A stretch of DNA of 64,000 bases, taken from NCBI RefSeq assembly GCF_002954245.1, contig NZ_PPTG01000025.1, positions 62,001-126,000 of the forward strand. The letters run 5' to 3'. The DNA is from Cryobacterium aureum (GTDB lineage: Bacteria; Actinomycetota; Actinomycetes; Actinomycetales; Microbacteriaceae). Positions 25,720 through 33,631 of this stretch are shown in pieces. The notes beneath the pieces were generated by a model. That model ran no database searches, was not told the origin of the DNA, and saw only the letters and a list, made by a program, of their open reading frames with translations. The translations under genes were made by a program, and so were the position numbers. Positions within the stretch are counted from its first letter, which is position 1. Every line of letters starts with the position of its first letter.

Positions 25720-26922
25720 ATGAGTAGACCTGACCTTCCCCAAATAGCGGTAATCGTTCTCGGGGCTGGAAATGGCACGCGCCTCGGTCGTGCTGAGCCC
25801 AAGGCGTTCGTGCACTTAGCGGGACGGCCAACCCTGGCACACGCCCTCGAGGCCGTTTTTGGAATGCGTGAGTCACCGCAAGTCATCGTTACGGTGCCCC
25901 AGTCCTTTGTTCCGCTCGCGATCGAGCTGGCACGTTCCGTACCGGGAAACGATGGCGACTCGGTCACCGTGGTCGTCGGCGGTTCAACGCGCCAGCAGTC
26001 CGTGGCTGCTGCCTTGCTGCACTTGGCGCCGTCCATCAAGATCGTTCTCGTTCATGACGCGGCCCGGCCGCTCACACCCAGCCTGGTTTTCGATTCCATT
26101 GCCGCAGAGGTCGAACGTACACAGGCGGCGGTCGTCCCCGGCCTTCCGGTCGCTGACACGATCAAACGCATCGACGAATTGGGTCTCGTTGTTGAGACCG
26201 TGGATCGATCAGTCCTCACCGCTGTGCAGACCCCGCAGGGGTTTCCCCGTGATGAGTTGGTTCGTGCCCACGCGCTGGCGAAGTTCGAATTCACCGACGA
26301 TTCAGCTCTGGTCGCTGCCGCCGGCTACGCCGTCTCGGTCATAGCCGGTGATTCCCTGGCGTTCAAGATCACCACCGCCTGGGAGCTGCGCCGCGCCGAA
26401 CAACTGTTCAGTGGATCCGCGGCCGCCGGTATCCGGGTCGGCACAGGAACGGATGCCCACGCCTACGACGACGAGACTCCACTCTGGCTGGGTGGTCTCT
26501 TCTGGCCCGGCGTGGCCGGGCTGCACGGCCACAGCGACGGCGATGTCGTCTGCCATGCGATCTGCGACGCAATGCTTTCCGCGGTGCGCCTCGGGGATCT
26601 GGGCAGCGTGTTCGGTACGGCCGAGCCACGGTTGGCCGGTGCGCGCGGTGAAGTGTTCCTGCGGGAGACGCTGGCGCTCGTCAAGGATGCCGGGTTTGTC
26701 GTTGGCAATGTCTCGGTGCAGTTGGTCGGTAATCGGCCCAAGTTCGCGCCGCGCCGACTTGAATCGGAATCGTTGCTGAGCCACATCCTTAACGCGACCG
26801 TCAGCATCTCAGCAACGACCACCGACTCGCTTGGGTTCACGGGCCGAGGTGAGGGCATGGCTGCCATCGCGACGGTACTTCTGCACGCCCGCACCGCGGC
26901 CGACCCGGCCATCACCGGGTAG
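25720..26922 (+). CDS. ispDF: Bifunctional MEP cytidylyltransferase/ME-cPP synthase
   Basis: This 400-residue fusion carries out two steps of the methylerythritol-phosphate isoprenoid pathway. The N-terminal IspD domain (about 1-230) has VLGAGNGTRLGRAEPKAFVHLAG, DAARPLTP and the TPQGFPRDELVRAH segment, and activates 2-C-methyl-D-erythritol 4-phosphate with CTP. The C-terminal IspF domain (about 238-395) has RVGTGTDAHAYDD, with its metal-binding Asp and His, GHSDGDVVCHAICDAML and FTGRGEGMAAIA. The fused form is known in some actinobacteria and proteobacteria. It normally leads into cysS; here a 13-kb island whose key enzyme probably uses the same substrate (MEP) follows it. Confidence 0.96.
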   Translation: MSRPDLPQIAVIVLGAGNGTRLGRAEPKAFVHLAGRPTLAHALEAVFGMRESPQVIVTVPQSFVPLAIELARSVPGNDGDSVTVVVGGSTRQQSVAAALLHLAPSIKIVLVHDAARPLTPSLVFDSIAAEVERTQAAVVPGLPVADTIKRIDELGLVVETVDRSVLTAVQTPQGFPRDELVRAHALAKFEFTDDSALVAAAGYAVSVIAGDSLAFKITTAWELRRAEQLFSGSAAAGIRVGTGTDAHAYDDETPLWLGGLFWPGVAGLHGHSDGDVVCHAICDAMLSAVRLGDLGSVFGTAEPRLAGARGEVFLRETLALVKDAGFVVGNVSVQLVGNRPKFAPRRLESESLLSHILNATVSISATTTDSLGFTGRGEGMAAIATVLLHARTAADPAITG

Positions 26923-26989
26923 CCGCCCCGTTGCCCACCGGCGTAGCTTTTCACAACTTGCGTGTCACTGAACATACGTGCATACTTAG

Positions 26990-27020
26990 CACAAACGTGA
27001 ATATGCTACTCACAATGGTG
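26990..27020 (+). promoter_or_regulatory. Island operator 1 (paired CAC-N4-GTG dyads) before E1alpha
   Basis: CACAAACGTG and CACAATGGTG are separated by 11 bp, so the dyads repeat with a 21-bp period (two helical turns). The same layout precedes gutA and the DRL-like gene. A plausible promoter, TTGCGT-N17-CATACT (26958-26986), would start transcription about where the operator begins, which fits repression. The SorC-type regulator at 39195-40145 is the likely ligand-responsive protein. Confidence 0.7.
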
Positions 27021-27105
27021 CGCGTCCCTCACTTACGGAGCCACAGCTGTGGGTGCTCTTGGGTATTCCAAGATTCCTACCTACCGCTCTGGAAGGGCGC
27101 GCTTC

Positions 27106-28077
27106 ATGAAACAGATCGCCGTTGATCCTGAACTGTCTGTGTCCGTACTGCGCACAATGTGGAAGATTCGTCGCTTCGAAGAAGCGGTGGAAGACCTCTA
27201 CGGGCGTGGACTCATGCATGGCACCATGCACCTCTCAATCGGACAGGAAGCCGTGCCGACTGCGGCCTGCCTGGCCCTCAATATCGATGACTACATCACC
27301 TCGACGCACCGCGGGCACGGTCACTGCATCGCCAAGGGCGCCGACATGGAACGCATGATGGCCGAACTCCTCGCCAAGGAAACCGGCTACTGCCGCGGGC
27401 GTGGAGGCTCAATGCACATTGCCGATACCGCCACGGGAAACCTGGGAGCCAACGGCATCGTCGCCGGCGGCATTCCCATCGCCGCCGGGGCAGCGCTGTC
27501 GGCAAAGATGCGCGGAACCAAACAGGTCGCCGTGTCCTTTCACGGTGACGGCGCGATGGGGGAGGGGGCCTGGCACGAGGGTGTCGTGCTCGCGGCCATG
27601 TGGCAGCTCCCGGTGGTGTTCCTGTGCGAGAACAACATGTACGGCATGTCGATGCCCGCTGACAAGGCGTTCAATCTGGAGAAGCTGTCCGATCGCGCCA
27701 AGGGCTACGGGATTCCCGGAGTGACCGTGGACGGAAACGACATTCAGGCCGTCTACGAAGCAACCCAGGAGGCCGTTGACCGGGCCAGGGATGGCGGCGG
27801 TCCGACCTTCATCGAGGCCAAAACGTATCGATGGAGAGGGCACTCGAAGTCCGACAAGAACCTGTACCGCACGCGGGAAGAAATCGAGGAATGGCGACTC
27901 CGCGATCCCATTCCCAAATTTGAGGACATCGTGCGTGCAGCGGGAACGCTCACCGACGAAGATCTCGAAGCCATCCGCACGAACGTTCGAACCGAGCTGC
28001 GCACCGCCGTTCAGCGCGCCAACGCTGCTCCCGATGCCACCGCGGATGACCTGCTCTCCGCCGTATACGCGAGGTAA
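27106..28077 (+). CDS. Thiamine-dependent acetoin/2-oxoacid dehydrogenase E1 alpha subunit (AcoA-like)
   Basis: This 323-residue subunit binds thiamine diphosphate through GDG (147-149) and NN (176-177) about 27 residues later. The stretches [14 protein letters not shown] (65-78), [10 protein letters not shown] (98-107) and [10 protein letters not shown] are those of acetoin dehydrogenase AcoA rather than of the pyruvate dehydrogenase E1 alpha, which usually reads YREHGH and GGNGIVG. Such enzymes cleave alpha-hydroxy methyl ketones and pass the two-carbon unit to a lipoyl E2. I use the ATG at 27106, preceded by GGAAGGG; a GTG 19 codons earlier lies within the leader. It is the first gene of the island and tightly linked to E1 beta and E2. 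The proposed substrate (DXP) is an inference. Confidence 0.88.
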   Translation: MKQIAVDPELSVSVLRTMWKIRRFEEAVEDLYGRGLMHGTMHLSIGQEAVPTAACLALNIDDYITSTHRGHGHCIAKGADMERMMAELLAKETGYCRGRGGSMHIADTATGNLGANGIVAGGIPIAAGAALSAKMRGTKQVAVSFHGDGAMGEGAWHEGVVLAAMWQLPVVFLCENNMYGMSMPADKAFNLEKLSDRAKGYGIPGVTVDGNDIQAVYEATQEAVDRARDGGGPTFIEAKTYRWRGHSKSDKNLYRTREEIEEWRLRDPIPKFEDIVRAAGTLTDEDLEAIRTNVRTELRTAVQRANAAPDATADDLLSAVYAR

Positions 28078-28081
28078 TGCC

Positions 28082-29101
28082 ATGACTCCCACACAATCAA
28101 CACTGGCCGCAGTTGAAACCACGGTCATGACCTACGCCGAAGCGATTCGCGAAGCCCTCGCCCTCGCCATGGCCGCCGACCCGACGGTTTTCCTCATGGG
28201 TGAAGACGTCGGAACTTACGGTGGTGCCTTCGGTGTAACGGGCGAACTCATGCACACCGTCGGTGCTGACCGAATCCGTGACACGACCATCAGCGAGCTG
28301 GGAATCGTCGGACTCGGCGTTGGTGCCGCCATGACGGGTATGCGCCCGATCGTCGAGATTCAATTCTCCGACTTCACTGCTCAGGCCATGGACCAGATTG
28401 CCAATCAGGCGGCAAAGATCCACTTCATGCTCGGCGGCGCAGTGAATGTGCCCATGGTCATTCGTGCGCCGGGTGGATCAGGGACGGGGGCGGCGGCTCA
28501 GCATTCGCAGAGTCTGGAGGCCTGGTTCGTGCATGTTCCCGGCCTCAAGGTCGTCATGCCGGCCTCGGCGGACGATGCAAAGGGTCTGCTGCTGGCTGCC
28601 ATCGACGACCCGAATCCGGTGATGTTTCTGGAGCACAAACTCCTCTACAAAACCACCGGTGAGGTCAGCGTCGGGAGCACGCGCATCCCCCTCGGTGTCG
28701 CAGCCGTGCGACGTGAAGGTACAGACCTCACCATCATCGCCACCGGCATCGAGGTCAGCCGGTCCCTGGAAGCGGCCGAAGAGCTGGCCAAGATCGGCAT
28801 CAGCGCCATGGTCGTCGACCCCCGCACGCTGAAGCCACTGGACACCGACACCATTCTTCGCACGGTCAAGGCCACCGGTCGGGTGCTTCTCGTGCAGGAA
28901 GCCGTGCGCACGCTCGGGTTCATGTCGGAAATCTCGGCGATCATCGCCGAGTCCGACGCCTTTACGCACCTGCGTGCTCCGATCAAGCGCCTGGCCGGCC
29001 TGGACATTCCCATTCCCTACGCTCCGAAGCTCGAACGTGCTGCGGTGCCGCAGGTCGAAGATATCGTGCGGGCTGCCACCGACCTCGTTCGGGAGTGGTG
29101 A
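28082..29101 (+). CDS. Thiamine-dependent dehydrogenase E1 beta subunit (AcoB/PdhB-like)
   Basis: This 339-residue transketolase-like subunit pairs with E1 alpha in an alpha2-beta2 tetramer. It has [18 protein letters not shown] (active-site Glu region), [66 protein letters not shown] and the C-terminal [32 protein letters not shown]. It starts four bases after the E1 alpha stop. The TGA at 29099-29101 overlaps the E2 ATG region (TGAGATG), so the three genes form one translational unit. Confidence 0.92.
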   Translation: MTPTQSTLAAVETTVMTYAEAIREALALAMAADPTVFLMGEDVGTYGGAFGVTGELMHTVGADRIRDTTISELGIVGLGVGAAMTGMRPIVEIQFSDFTAQAMDQIANQAAKIHFMLGGAVNVPMVIRAPGGSGTGAAAQHSQSLEAWFVHVPGLKVVMPASADDAKGLLLAAIDDPNPVMFLEHKLLYKTTGEVSVGSTRIPLGVAAVRREGTDLTIIATGIEVSRSLEAAEELAKIGISAMVVDPRTLKPLDTDTILRTVKATGRVLLVQEAVRTLGFMSEISAIIAESDAFTHLRAPIKRLAGLDIPIPYAPKLERAAVPQVEDIVRAATDLVREW

Positions 29102-29102
29102 G

Positions 29103-30395
29103 ATGGCCGACCTGCCACTGACCATGCCCAAAATGTCCATGACCATGGAGGAGGGCACCATGGTCGCCTGGCTCAAAAACGAGGGAGACTTCGTCAAGGC
29201 CGGCGAGGCAATTTGTGAAGTGGCGACCGACAAGGTCGACATGGAGGTCGAGTCACCCTTCGACGGAACCCTTGCCAGGATCATGGCTTTTGAAAACGAT
29301 GTGATCAAGGTGGGAGTGGCCATCGGCATGATCACGACTGACGCCGATGACCTGCTCGGGGGCGTTTTCGACGAGCCGGTTCCCGACGCCTACGTCGAGC
29401 CGGCCCGACCGGTCAAACCGGCGACCGTCGCTCCCGCGGCGCCCGAGCCGGTCGTGGCCGTCAGCCTGGCGCCCATCCCCGTCCCGGCAACCGTCGTTCC
29501 CGTCGTCGATGGCTGGCTTCCCGCCGTGCCTCTGGCGCGAGTCGTGGCGCAGGAACACGGCCTCAACTTGGCGACGATCACCCCCACCGGCCCCTGGGGC
29601 ACAATTCGGGTAGCGGATGTTGATGGTGCGGTCGTTCGCGCCGCTGGCCGCTCGCCGATTGCCAGGGACGTCGCGGCAATCGCGCCGGCTGCACCTGCAC
29701 CTGCATCCGTGGTGCCGCTCGATGCGGCCGCTGGCCGCCGTCGACGCACGCGGCAGCAGGTCGCCCGCGTCATGACGGCCTCGGCGTTGGTACCGCAGTT
29801 CACCGCATTTCTGGAGCTCGAGCTGTCGAGTCTGGCGCGAGTGCGCAAGACGGATCTTGGCGGGGCTAGTTGGACGGCCCTTCTGGTTCGGGCGCAGGCG
29901 CTCGCCCTCCGCGAGCATTCGCAGCTGAATGCCTTTTGGACGGCTGATGGTGCGGTGCCCAATGTCGACATCGGCATCGCGCTCGCCATCGATGCGCCGA
30001 ATGGACTTCTGGCGCCCGTGTTGCGAAATCCTGATGCCCTCCCGCTCGCCGACCTGGTAGCGCAGATCAAGGAGGCCATCGTGAGCGCGCGGGAGGGCAA
30101 AACTGACGCGTCAAATCTCACCGGCGGTACCAGTGTCTTCTCCAATCTGGGTGGATTCGGGGTGGATTCCTTCAACGCGCTGTTGACGCCGCCGCAGGCG
30201 ACGGCGCTGTCTGCTGGAGCGGTGAAAGACCGGATCGTCGTGGCGGATGGCTCGTTTGGAGCGAGGCTTACCTGCATTGTGGGTATCACCGTCGATCATC
30301 GAGTAGCCGATGGTGGAGACGCTGCTCGTTTTCTCGCTACCCTCAAAGAGATCGTTTCCAATCCACAGCGACTGCTGGGTGGCACCGTTTCCTGA
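29103..30395 (+). CDS. Dihydrolipoamide acyltransferase (E2) of the island dehydrogenase complex
   Basis: This 430-residue protein has a lipoyl domain (1-80) with the lipoylated Lys in EVATDKVDMEVESP, an Ala/Pro/Val-rich linker, a peripheral-subunit-binding domain (LARVVAQEHGLNLATITPTGPWGTIRVADV, about 145-175) and a catalytic domain of about 210 residues. The active-site His and Asp are in ITVDHRVADGGDAARFL near the C-terminus. It would transfer the acyl group made by E1 to CoA. The catalytic domain is slightly shorter than in PDH E2. No E3 gene lies in the island, so reoxidation of the lipoyl group must rely on a lipoamide dehydrogenase encoded elsewhere. Confidence 0.9.
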   Translation: MADLPLTMPKMSMTMEEGTMVAWLKNEGDFVKAGEAICEVATDKVDMEVESPFDGTLARIMAFENDVIKVGVAIGMITTDADDLLGGVFDEPVPDAYVEPARPVKPATVAPAAPEPVVAVSLAPIPVPATVVPVVDGWLPAVPLARVVAQEHGLNLATITPTGPWGTIRVADVDGAVVRAAGRSPIARDVAAIAPAAPAPASVVPLDAAAGRRRRTRQQVARVMTASALVPQFTAFLELELSSLARVRKTDLGGASWTALLVRAQALALREHSQLNAFWTADGAVPNVDIGIALAIDAPNGLLAPVLRNPDALPLADLVAQIKEAIVSAREGKTDASNLTGGTSVFSNLGGFGVDSFNALLTPPQATALSAGAVKDRIVVADGSFGARLTCIVGITVDHRVADGGDAARFLATLKEIVSNPQRLLGGTVS

Positions 30396-30470
30396 GTAGC
30401 CCGGTAATTTCTCCGATCGGAGAAAACGTATTCTTTCTCCCAGGGGAGAACAAGCGAATGGATTGAAATA

Positions 30471-30728
30471 ATGAGTCAAAGAACTGTACGCGTGGCGTCC
30501 GAACACGGTCTGCATGCGCGTCCCGCTTCCCTGTTCACCAAGGCTGTCACGCGCAGTGGCATTGCGGTCACCGTCAGCAGGGGCGATAAGACCGCCAACG
30601 CCGCGAGCATCCTGGGAGTGATATCCCTGGGCGTGATGTGCGGCGAAGACGTGGTGATCGAAGCGAGTGGCGACGGTTCTGATGTGATCCTCGACGAGCT
30701 CGTGGAGTTGCTCGGTCGTACGGACTAG
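30471..30728 (+). CDS. ptsH: HPr phosphocarrier protein of the PTS
   Basis: This 85-residue protein carries phosphate from Enzyme I to the EIIA domains. The phosphorylated His15 is in SEHGLHARPAS and a regulatory-type Ser46 is in NAASILGVISLG. The ATG at 30471 follows the E2 gene by 75 bp. General PTS proteins are usually encoded with a fructose system or alone; here HPr lies between a dehydrogenase and an EII operon, and the matching EI lies 4.3 kb downstream. That suggests the island brings its own phosphate relay. Confidence 0.95.
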   Translation: MSQRTVRVASEHGLHARPASLFTKAVTRSGIAVTVSRGDKTANAASILGVISLGVMCGEDVVIEASGDGSDVILDELVELLGRTD

Positions 30729-30742
30729 GCCCGAAGTCGTTT

Positions 30743-30773
30743 CACGAAAGTGTAGTAAAAAATCACGTATGTG
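30743..30773 (+). promoter_or_regulatory. Island operator 2 (paired CAC-N4-GTG dyads) before gutA
   Basis: CACGAAAGTG and CACGTATGTG are 11 bp apart, again a 21-bp period. The second dyad is the core of a 16-bp palindrome (AATCACGTATGTGATT, 30761-30776). A TATGAT hexamer (30776-30781) directly follows and may be the -10 element, so a bound protein would cover the promoter. Confidence 0.7.
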
Positions 30774-30877
30774 ATTATGATCTAAATGAACGCAGTCGAT
30801 GGTGACACTTTCCTGGTCTCAGAGTCGGCACTTCATCCAACGCCGCCAACCCTGTTGCGGCTGAGAAAGGTAGAACA

Positions 30878-31579
30878 ATGATCGGTATCTTGGACCTGGT
30901 CGTCAGCGCGGTCGACCCGGCACCTCCCGTTCCATCAGGCGACAACCCCGTTCTGATGGCCTTCACGTGGGGCGCCGAGCAGTTCATCGGGTTGTTTAAC
31001 GCTTCGGGCGCTGCCTTCATGGGGCTTGTCACGGGCATTCTGCCCACGCTGATCGTGCTGCTGACGCTCATGTACGCGATTACAACCTGGATCGGCGAGG
31101 CGCGAATGACTCGGGCTGTCCAGTGGTCGGCTCGCTATGCGATCACGCGATACACGGTCATGCCGGTGATCGCCGTCATCGTGTTAACCAACCCCATGTG
31201 CTATTCCTTCGGAATGTATCTTCCAGAACGCCAGAAGCCGGCGTTCTATGACGCAGCCGTTTCGTTCGTGCACCCGGTCACGGCCTTCTTTCCGCATGCC
31301 AATGCCGGTGAAATTTTCGTCTGGACGGGCGTTGCCGCTGGAGTGCTCAAGGTCAGCCCGGGATCGTACGCCCAACTGGCGCTGCTCTACTTCGTCACCG
31401 GCATCGTGGTGATCTTCATCCGCGGCGTGGTTACGGAATGGATTACCAGGATGCTCATTCGCCGCGAGGGTCTCACCGCGGTTTTCGACGACTACGACCG
31501 AGCCTTCGCTGAGGCTTCCGCCGCGTCACGTTCCTCCAAAAAGATCTCCGCTGCTGCGCCCATCGATGGGATGGCTTAA
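30878..31579 (+). CDS. srlA: PTS glucitol/sorbitol-type EIIC subunit (GutA/SrlA family)
   Basis: This 233-residue membrane protein is the first half of a split glucitol-family permease. It shows the family segments PTLIVLLTLMYAITTWIGEARM, NPMCYSFGMYLPERQKPAFYDAAVSFVHPVTAFFPHANAGEIFVW and FVTGIVVIFIRGVVTEWITRML. It imports a polyol as the phosphorylated form with the EIIBC and EIIA subunits encoded next. The family's known substrates are sorbitol and similar linear alditols, but the SDR-type sorbitol-6-phosphate dehydrogenase that normally accompanies it is missing, so the substrate is probably different. Confidence 0.94.
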   Translation: MIGILDLVVSAVDPAPPVPSGDNPVLMAFTWGAEQFIGLFNASGAAFMGLVTGILPTLIVLLTLMYAITTWIGEARMTRAVQWSARYAITRYTVMPVIAVIVLTNPMCYSFGMYLPERQKPAFYDAAVSFVHPVTAFFPHANAGEIFVWTGVAAGVLKVSPGSYAQLALLYFVTGIVVIFIRGVVTEWITRMLIRREGLTAVFDDYDRAFAEASAASRSSKKISAAAPIDGMA

Positions 31580-31582
31580 ACC

Positions 31583-32623
31583 ATGTCGAACTCTCTCTAT
31601 AACGATGTCTTCGTCAGCGCCGGCAACGGCGGATGGGGACCCGGACTTCTGGTCAGTCCAAACAGCGAGCGCAACGTTGTGCTCTCGGTCACCGGGGGTG
31701 GCATTCACCCCGTCGCTGCCAGGATCGCAGAACTTTCGGGCGCCGAAGCAGTTGATGGATTCACGACGGGAATGGATGACGCTCGCGTTGCGGTCGTCGT
31801 CATCAACTGTGGCGGCACGGCCCGAATCGGGGTCTACCCCAAGAAGAAGCTTCTCACGGTTGACGTGTTCCCCGGCGAGCCTTCGGGGCCGCTGGCGAAG
31901 TACATCACCGAAGACCTCTTCGTCTCGGCGGTGGGACCGAACAACGTCGCCATCTTCGATGGTGCTCTCACGAACGCTCCCGCGGCAGAAGCGCAGGCCA
32001 CTGCGCATGTCAGCAGCTCGCGACCAACCGTGGTTCCGCAGGAACGAATCCGCGTACAGCCGCGAAGCAGCTCCGGAAAGAGGGGATTCGTCGGGGCGTT
32101 TTCCACCGCGGCGGCAGGATTCGGGGCCATTGTCGGCAACATCATCAACACCCTGTTGTCGTCGGGCCGTCAAGCCATTCAGCTGACTCTTCAGACGATC
32201 CTGCCGTTCATGGCGTACGTGAGTCTGCTCATTGGATTCGTCACCTTCACCGGCATTTCAACCTGGATCGCCAACGCGGTGACTCCGCTCACGTCCAGTC
32301 CTTGGGGACTGATCCTGCTCGGTGTCATTACGGCGCTGCCCTTTCTCTCGCCCATCCTTGGGCCAGGAGCTGCAATCGCGCAGGTTGTTGGCGTGCTCAT
32401 GGGCACCCAGATCGCTACCGGCGCACTCCCGATTGCCTACGCCCTGCCGACGCTGTTCGCCATCAACGGACAGGTTGGGTGTGACTTCGTGCCGGTCGGT
32501 CTGGCGCTCGGCGAGGCCAAGCCAGAGACAATTGCTGTGGGTGTTCCCGCCGTACTGTTCTCCCGCCTGATCACCTCACCCATCGCAGTCGTCATCGCGT
32601 GGTTGGTCAGCTTCCTGCTGTAG
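31583..32623 (+). CDS. srlE: PTS glucitol/sorbitol-type EIIBC subunit (GutE/SrlE family)
   Basis: This 346-residue subunit has an N-terminal EIIB domain with the phospho-Cys in VVINCGGTARIGVYPKKK (about residue 75), a hydrophilic linker (about 125-175) and a C-terminal EIIC-like membrane domain of about 170 residues (TLQTILPFMAYVSLLIGFVTFTGISTWIANAVTPL and LPFLSPILGPGAAIAQVVGVLMGTQIATGALP). It starts three bases after srlA. Phosphate flows from HPr to EIIA, then to this Cys and on to the polyol. Confidence 0.95.
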   Translation: MSNSLYNDVFVSAGNGGWGPGLLVSPNSERNVVLSVTGGGIHPVAARIAELSGAEAVDGFTTGMDDARVAVVVINCGGTARIGVYPKKKLLTVDVFPGEPSGPLAKYITEDLFVSAVGPNNVAIFDGALTNAPAAEAQATAHVSSSRPTVVPQERIRVQPRSSSGKRGFVGAFSTAAAGFGAIVGNIINTLLSSGRQAIQLTLQTILPFMAYVSLLIGFVTFTGISTWIANAVTPLTSSPWGLILLGVITALPFLSPILGPGAAIAQVVGVLMGTQIATGALPIAYALPTLFAINGQVGCDFVPVGLALGEAKPETIAVGVPAVLFSRLITSPIAVVIAWLVSFLL

Positions 32624-32685
32624 ACCTGTCCACGCCCCCAGCACGCCAGCCTGACGCGACAACCGGATAGATAGTGAGCATTATC

Positions 32686-33060
32686 ATGAGCCAGTACTTT
32701 CACAGCGAAGTCATTTCAATCGGCGAAGACGCCCTTGAAATGGTTGAGGGTGGTGTGGTCATCTTCTTCGGGGAACCGTGTCCGGCTGAACTGGCCGAGG
32801 TGAGTATCGTACACAAGTCCATCAAGCACGATCCAGAGCGCGATCCCCAGCCGGGGGACGTGTTGCGGGTCGGCGAGGCCCGAGTCACCGTCACCGCCGT
32901 CGGCGAACGAGCGGGTGAAAACCTGCGGCAGCTCGGCCATATCGTGGTTTACTGCAACCCGGCGGCCGGCACGAACCTGCTGCCCGGTGCCCTTCACGCT
33001 GAGGGAGAGTTGGGGCTGCCACAACCTGGCGCCACGATTGAACTGATTGCGGGGGCCTAA
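32686..33060 (+). CDS. srlB: PTS glucitol/sorbitol-type EIIA subunit (GutB/SrlB family)
   Basis: This 124-residue cytoplasmic protein carries phosphate on a His in the segment VSIVHKSIKHDPE (about residues 40-50). It ends in a family pattern (VTAVGERAGENLRQLGHIVVYCNP...LPGALHAEG). The ATG at 32686 is used; an in-frame GTG at 32674 is an alternative with a slightly better upstream GGAT. The stop shares one base with the gutM start (TAATG). Confidence 0.92.
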   Translation: MSQYFHSEVISIGEDALEMVEGGVVIFFGEPCPAELAEVSIVHKSIKHDPERDPQPGDVLRVGEARVTVTAVGERAGENLRQLGHIVVYCNPAAGTNLLPGALHAEGELGLPQPGATIELIAGA

Positions 33061-33494
33061 TGGACACCGGTAGATTTGCCCTCTTTCTGCTGGGGGCCCT
33101 GCTCCTGAGCGGAGTGTTCAGTTACTTCCAGCAGCGTGCCTACACCGGCGTCACCCGGCGTCTGGCGCAGCAGTTCGGCGGCAATAGCGCCCACGTTCTG
33201 GTCTCCGGTCGCAGCAAGGGCATCCTTCGTGGAGCCGTCGTGGTATTGGTTATTGATTCAACCGACCAGGAGGTGCTCGCTGCGGAGGCCATGGTCGGCC
33301 GCAGCGTGCTGGCCAAGTTTCGAGTGCGCGCGGAACTTCTGGGGTCCGCGCGCACAGTCGTGGAGCGGGCCACGGGAAAGAGCATGAAGAAGGCCGTTCA
33401 GGGGTGCCTGGAACAGGCGGAGATCGTGCGCCGCAAGGGGGCTGGCACCCGTTCTCCGAGTCGTCCGGGCCCGGCGCGTCCCGAGCCCGCCTAG
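33060..33494 (+). CDS. gutM: GutM-family glucitol operon activator-like protein
   Basis: This 144-residue protein begins with a hydrophobic helix (residues 6-25, FALFLLGALLLSGVFSYF) followed by the GutM domain (TGVTRRLAQQFGGNSAHVLVSGRSKGILRGAVVVLVID...EVLAAEAMVGRSVLAKF). In E. coli GutM (SrlM) activates the sorbitol operon by an unclear mechanism. The membrane anchor suggests a role near the EII complex. The C-terminus is basic and Pro/Arg-rich. Translation is coupled to srlB by a one-base overlap. Its retention here without the SrlR repressor or SrlD dehydrogenase is notable. Confidence 0.9.
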   Translation: MDTGRFALFLLGALLLSGVFSYFQQRAYTGVTRRLAQQFGGNSAHVLVSGRSKGILRGAVVVLVIDSTDQEVLAAEAMVGRSVLAKFRVRAELLGSARTVVERATGKSMKKAVQGCLEQAEIVRRKGAGTRSPSRPGPARPEPA

Positions 33495-33569
33495 AAGCGA
33501 CACGGCTGTTCGTTCCGCCGCCGGCCGCGCACCAGCGTCGTCGTGAGCATACTCACGCGTCGCAGGATT

Positions 33570-33600
33570 CACATAAGTGAGTACGCTAAGCACATAAGTG
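33570..33600 (+). promoter_or_regulatory. Island operator 3 (identical CACATAAGTG dyads) before the DRL-like gene
   Basis: Two identical 10-mers CACATAAGTG lie 21 bp apart, separated by AGTACGCTAAG. This is the cleanest copy of the island operator. A nearby perfect dyad GTGAGCATACTCAC (33543-33556) may be an extra site or cover a promoter. It is located 31-62 bp upstream of the oxidoreductase start, so this gene probably has its own promoter in addition to read-through from gutM. Confidence 0.75.
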
Positions 33601-33631
33601 CAGACAATTTCAATTATCACTGGAGGAACTC

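Noticed and set aside
30878..33494. An ordinary sorbitol utilisation operon
   Set aside because: The PTS genes are glucitol-type, but no SDR sorbitol-6-phosphate dehydrogenase, SrlR or SrlQ is present and the companion enzyme is a DRL-type oxidoreductase.
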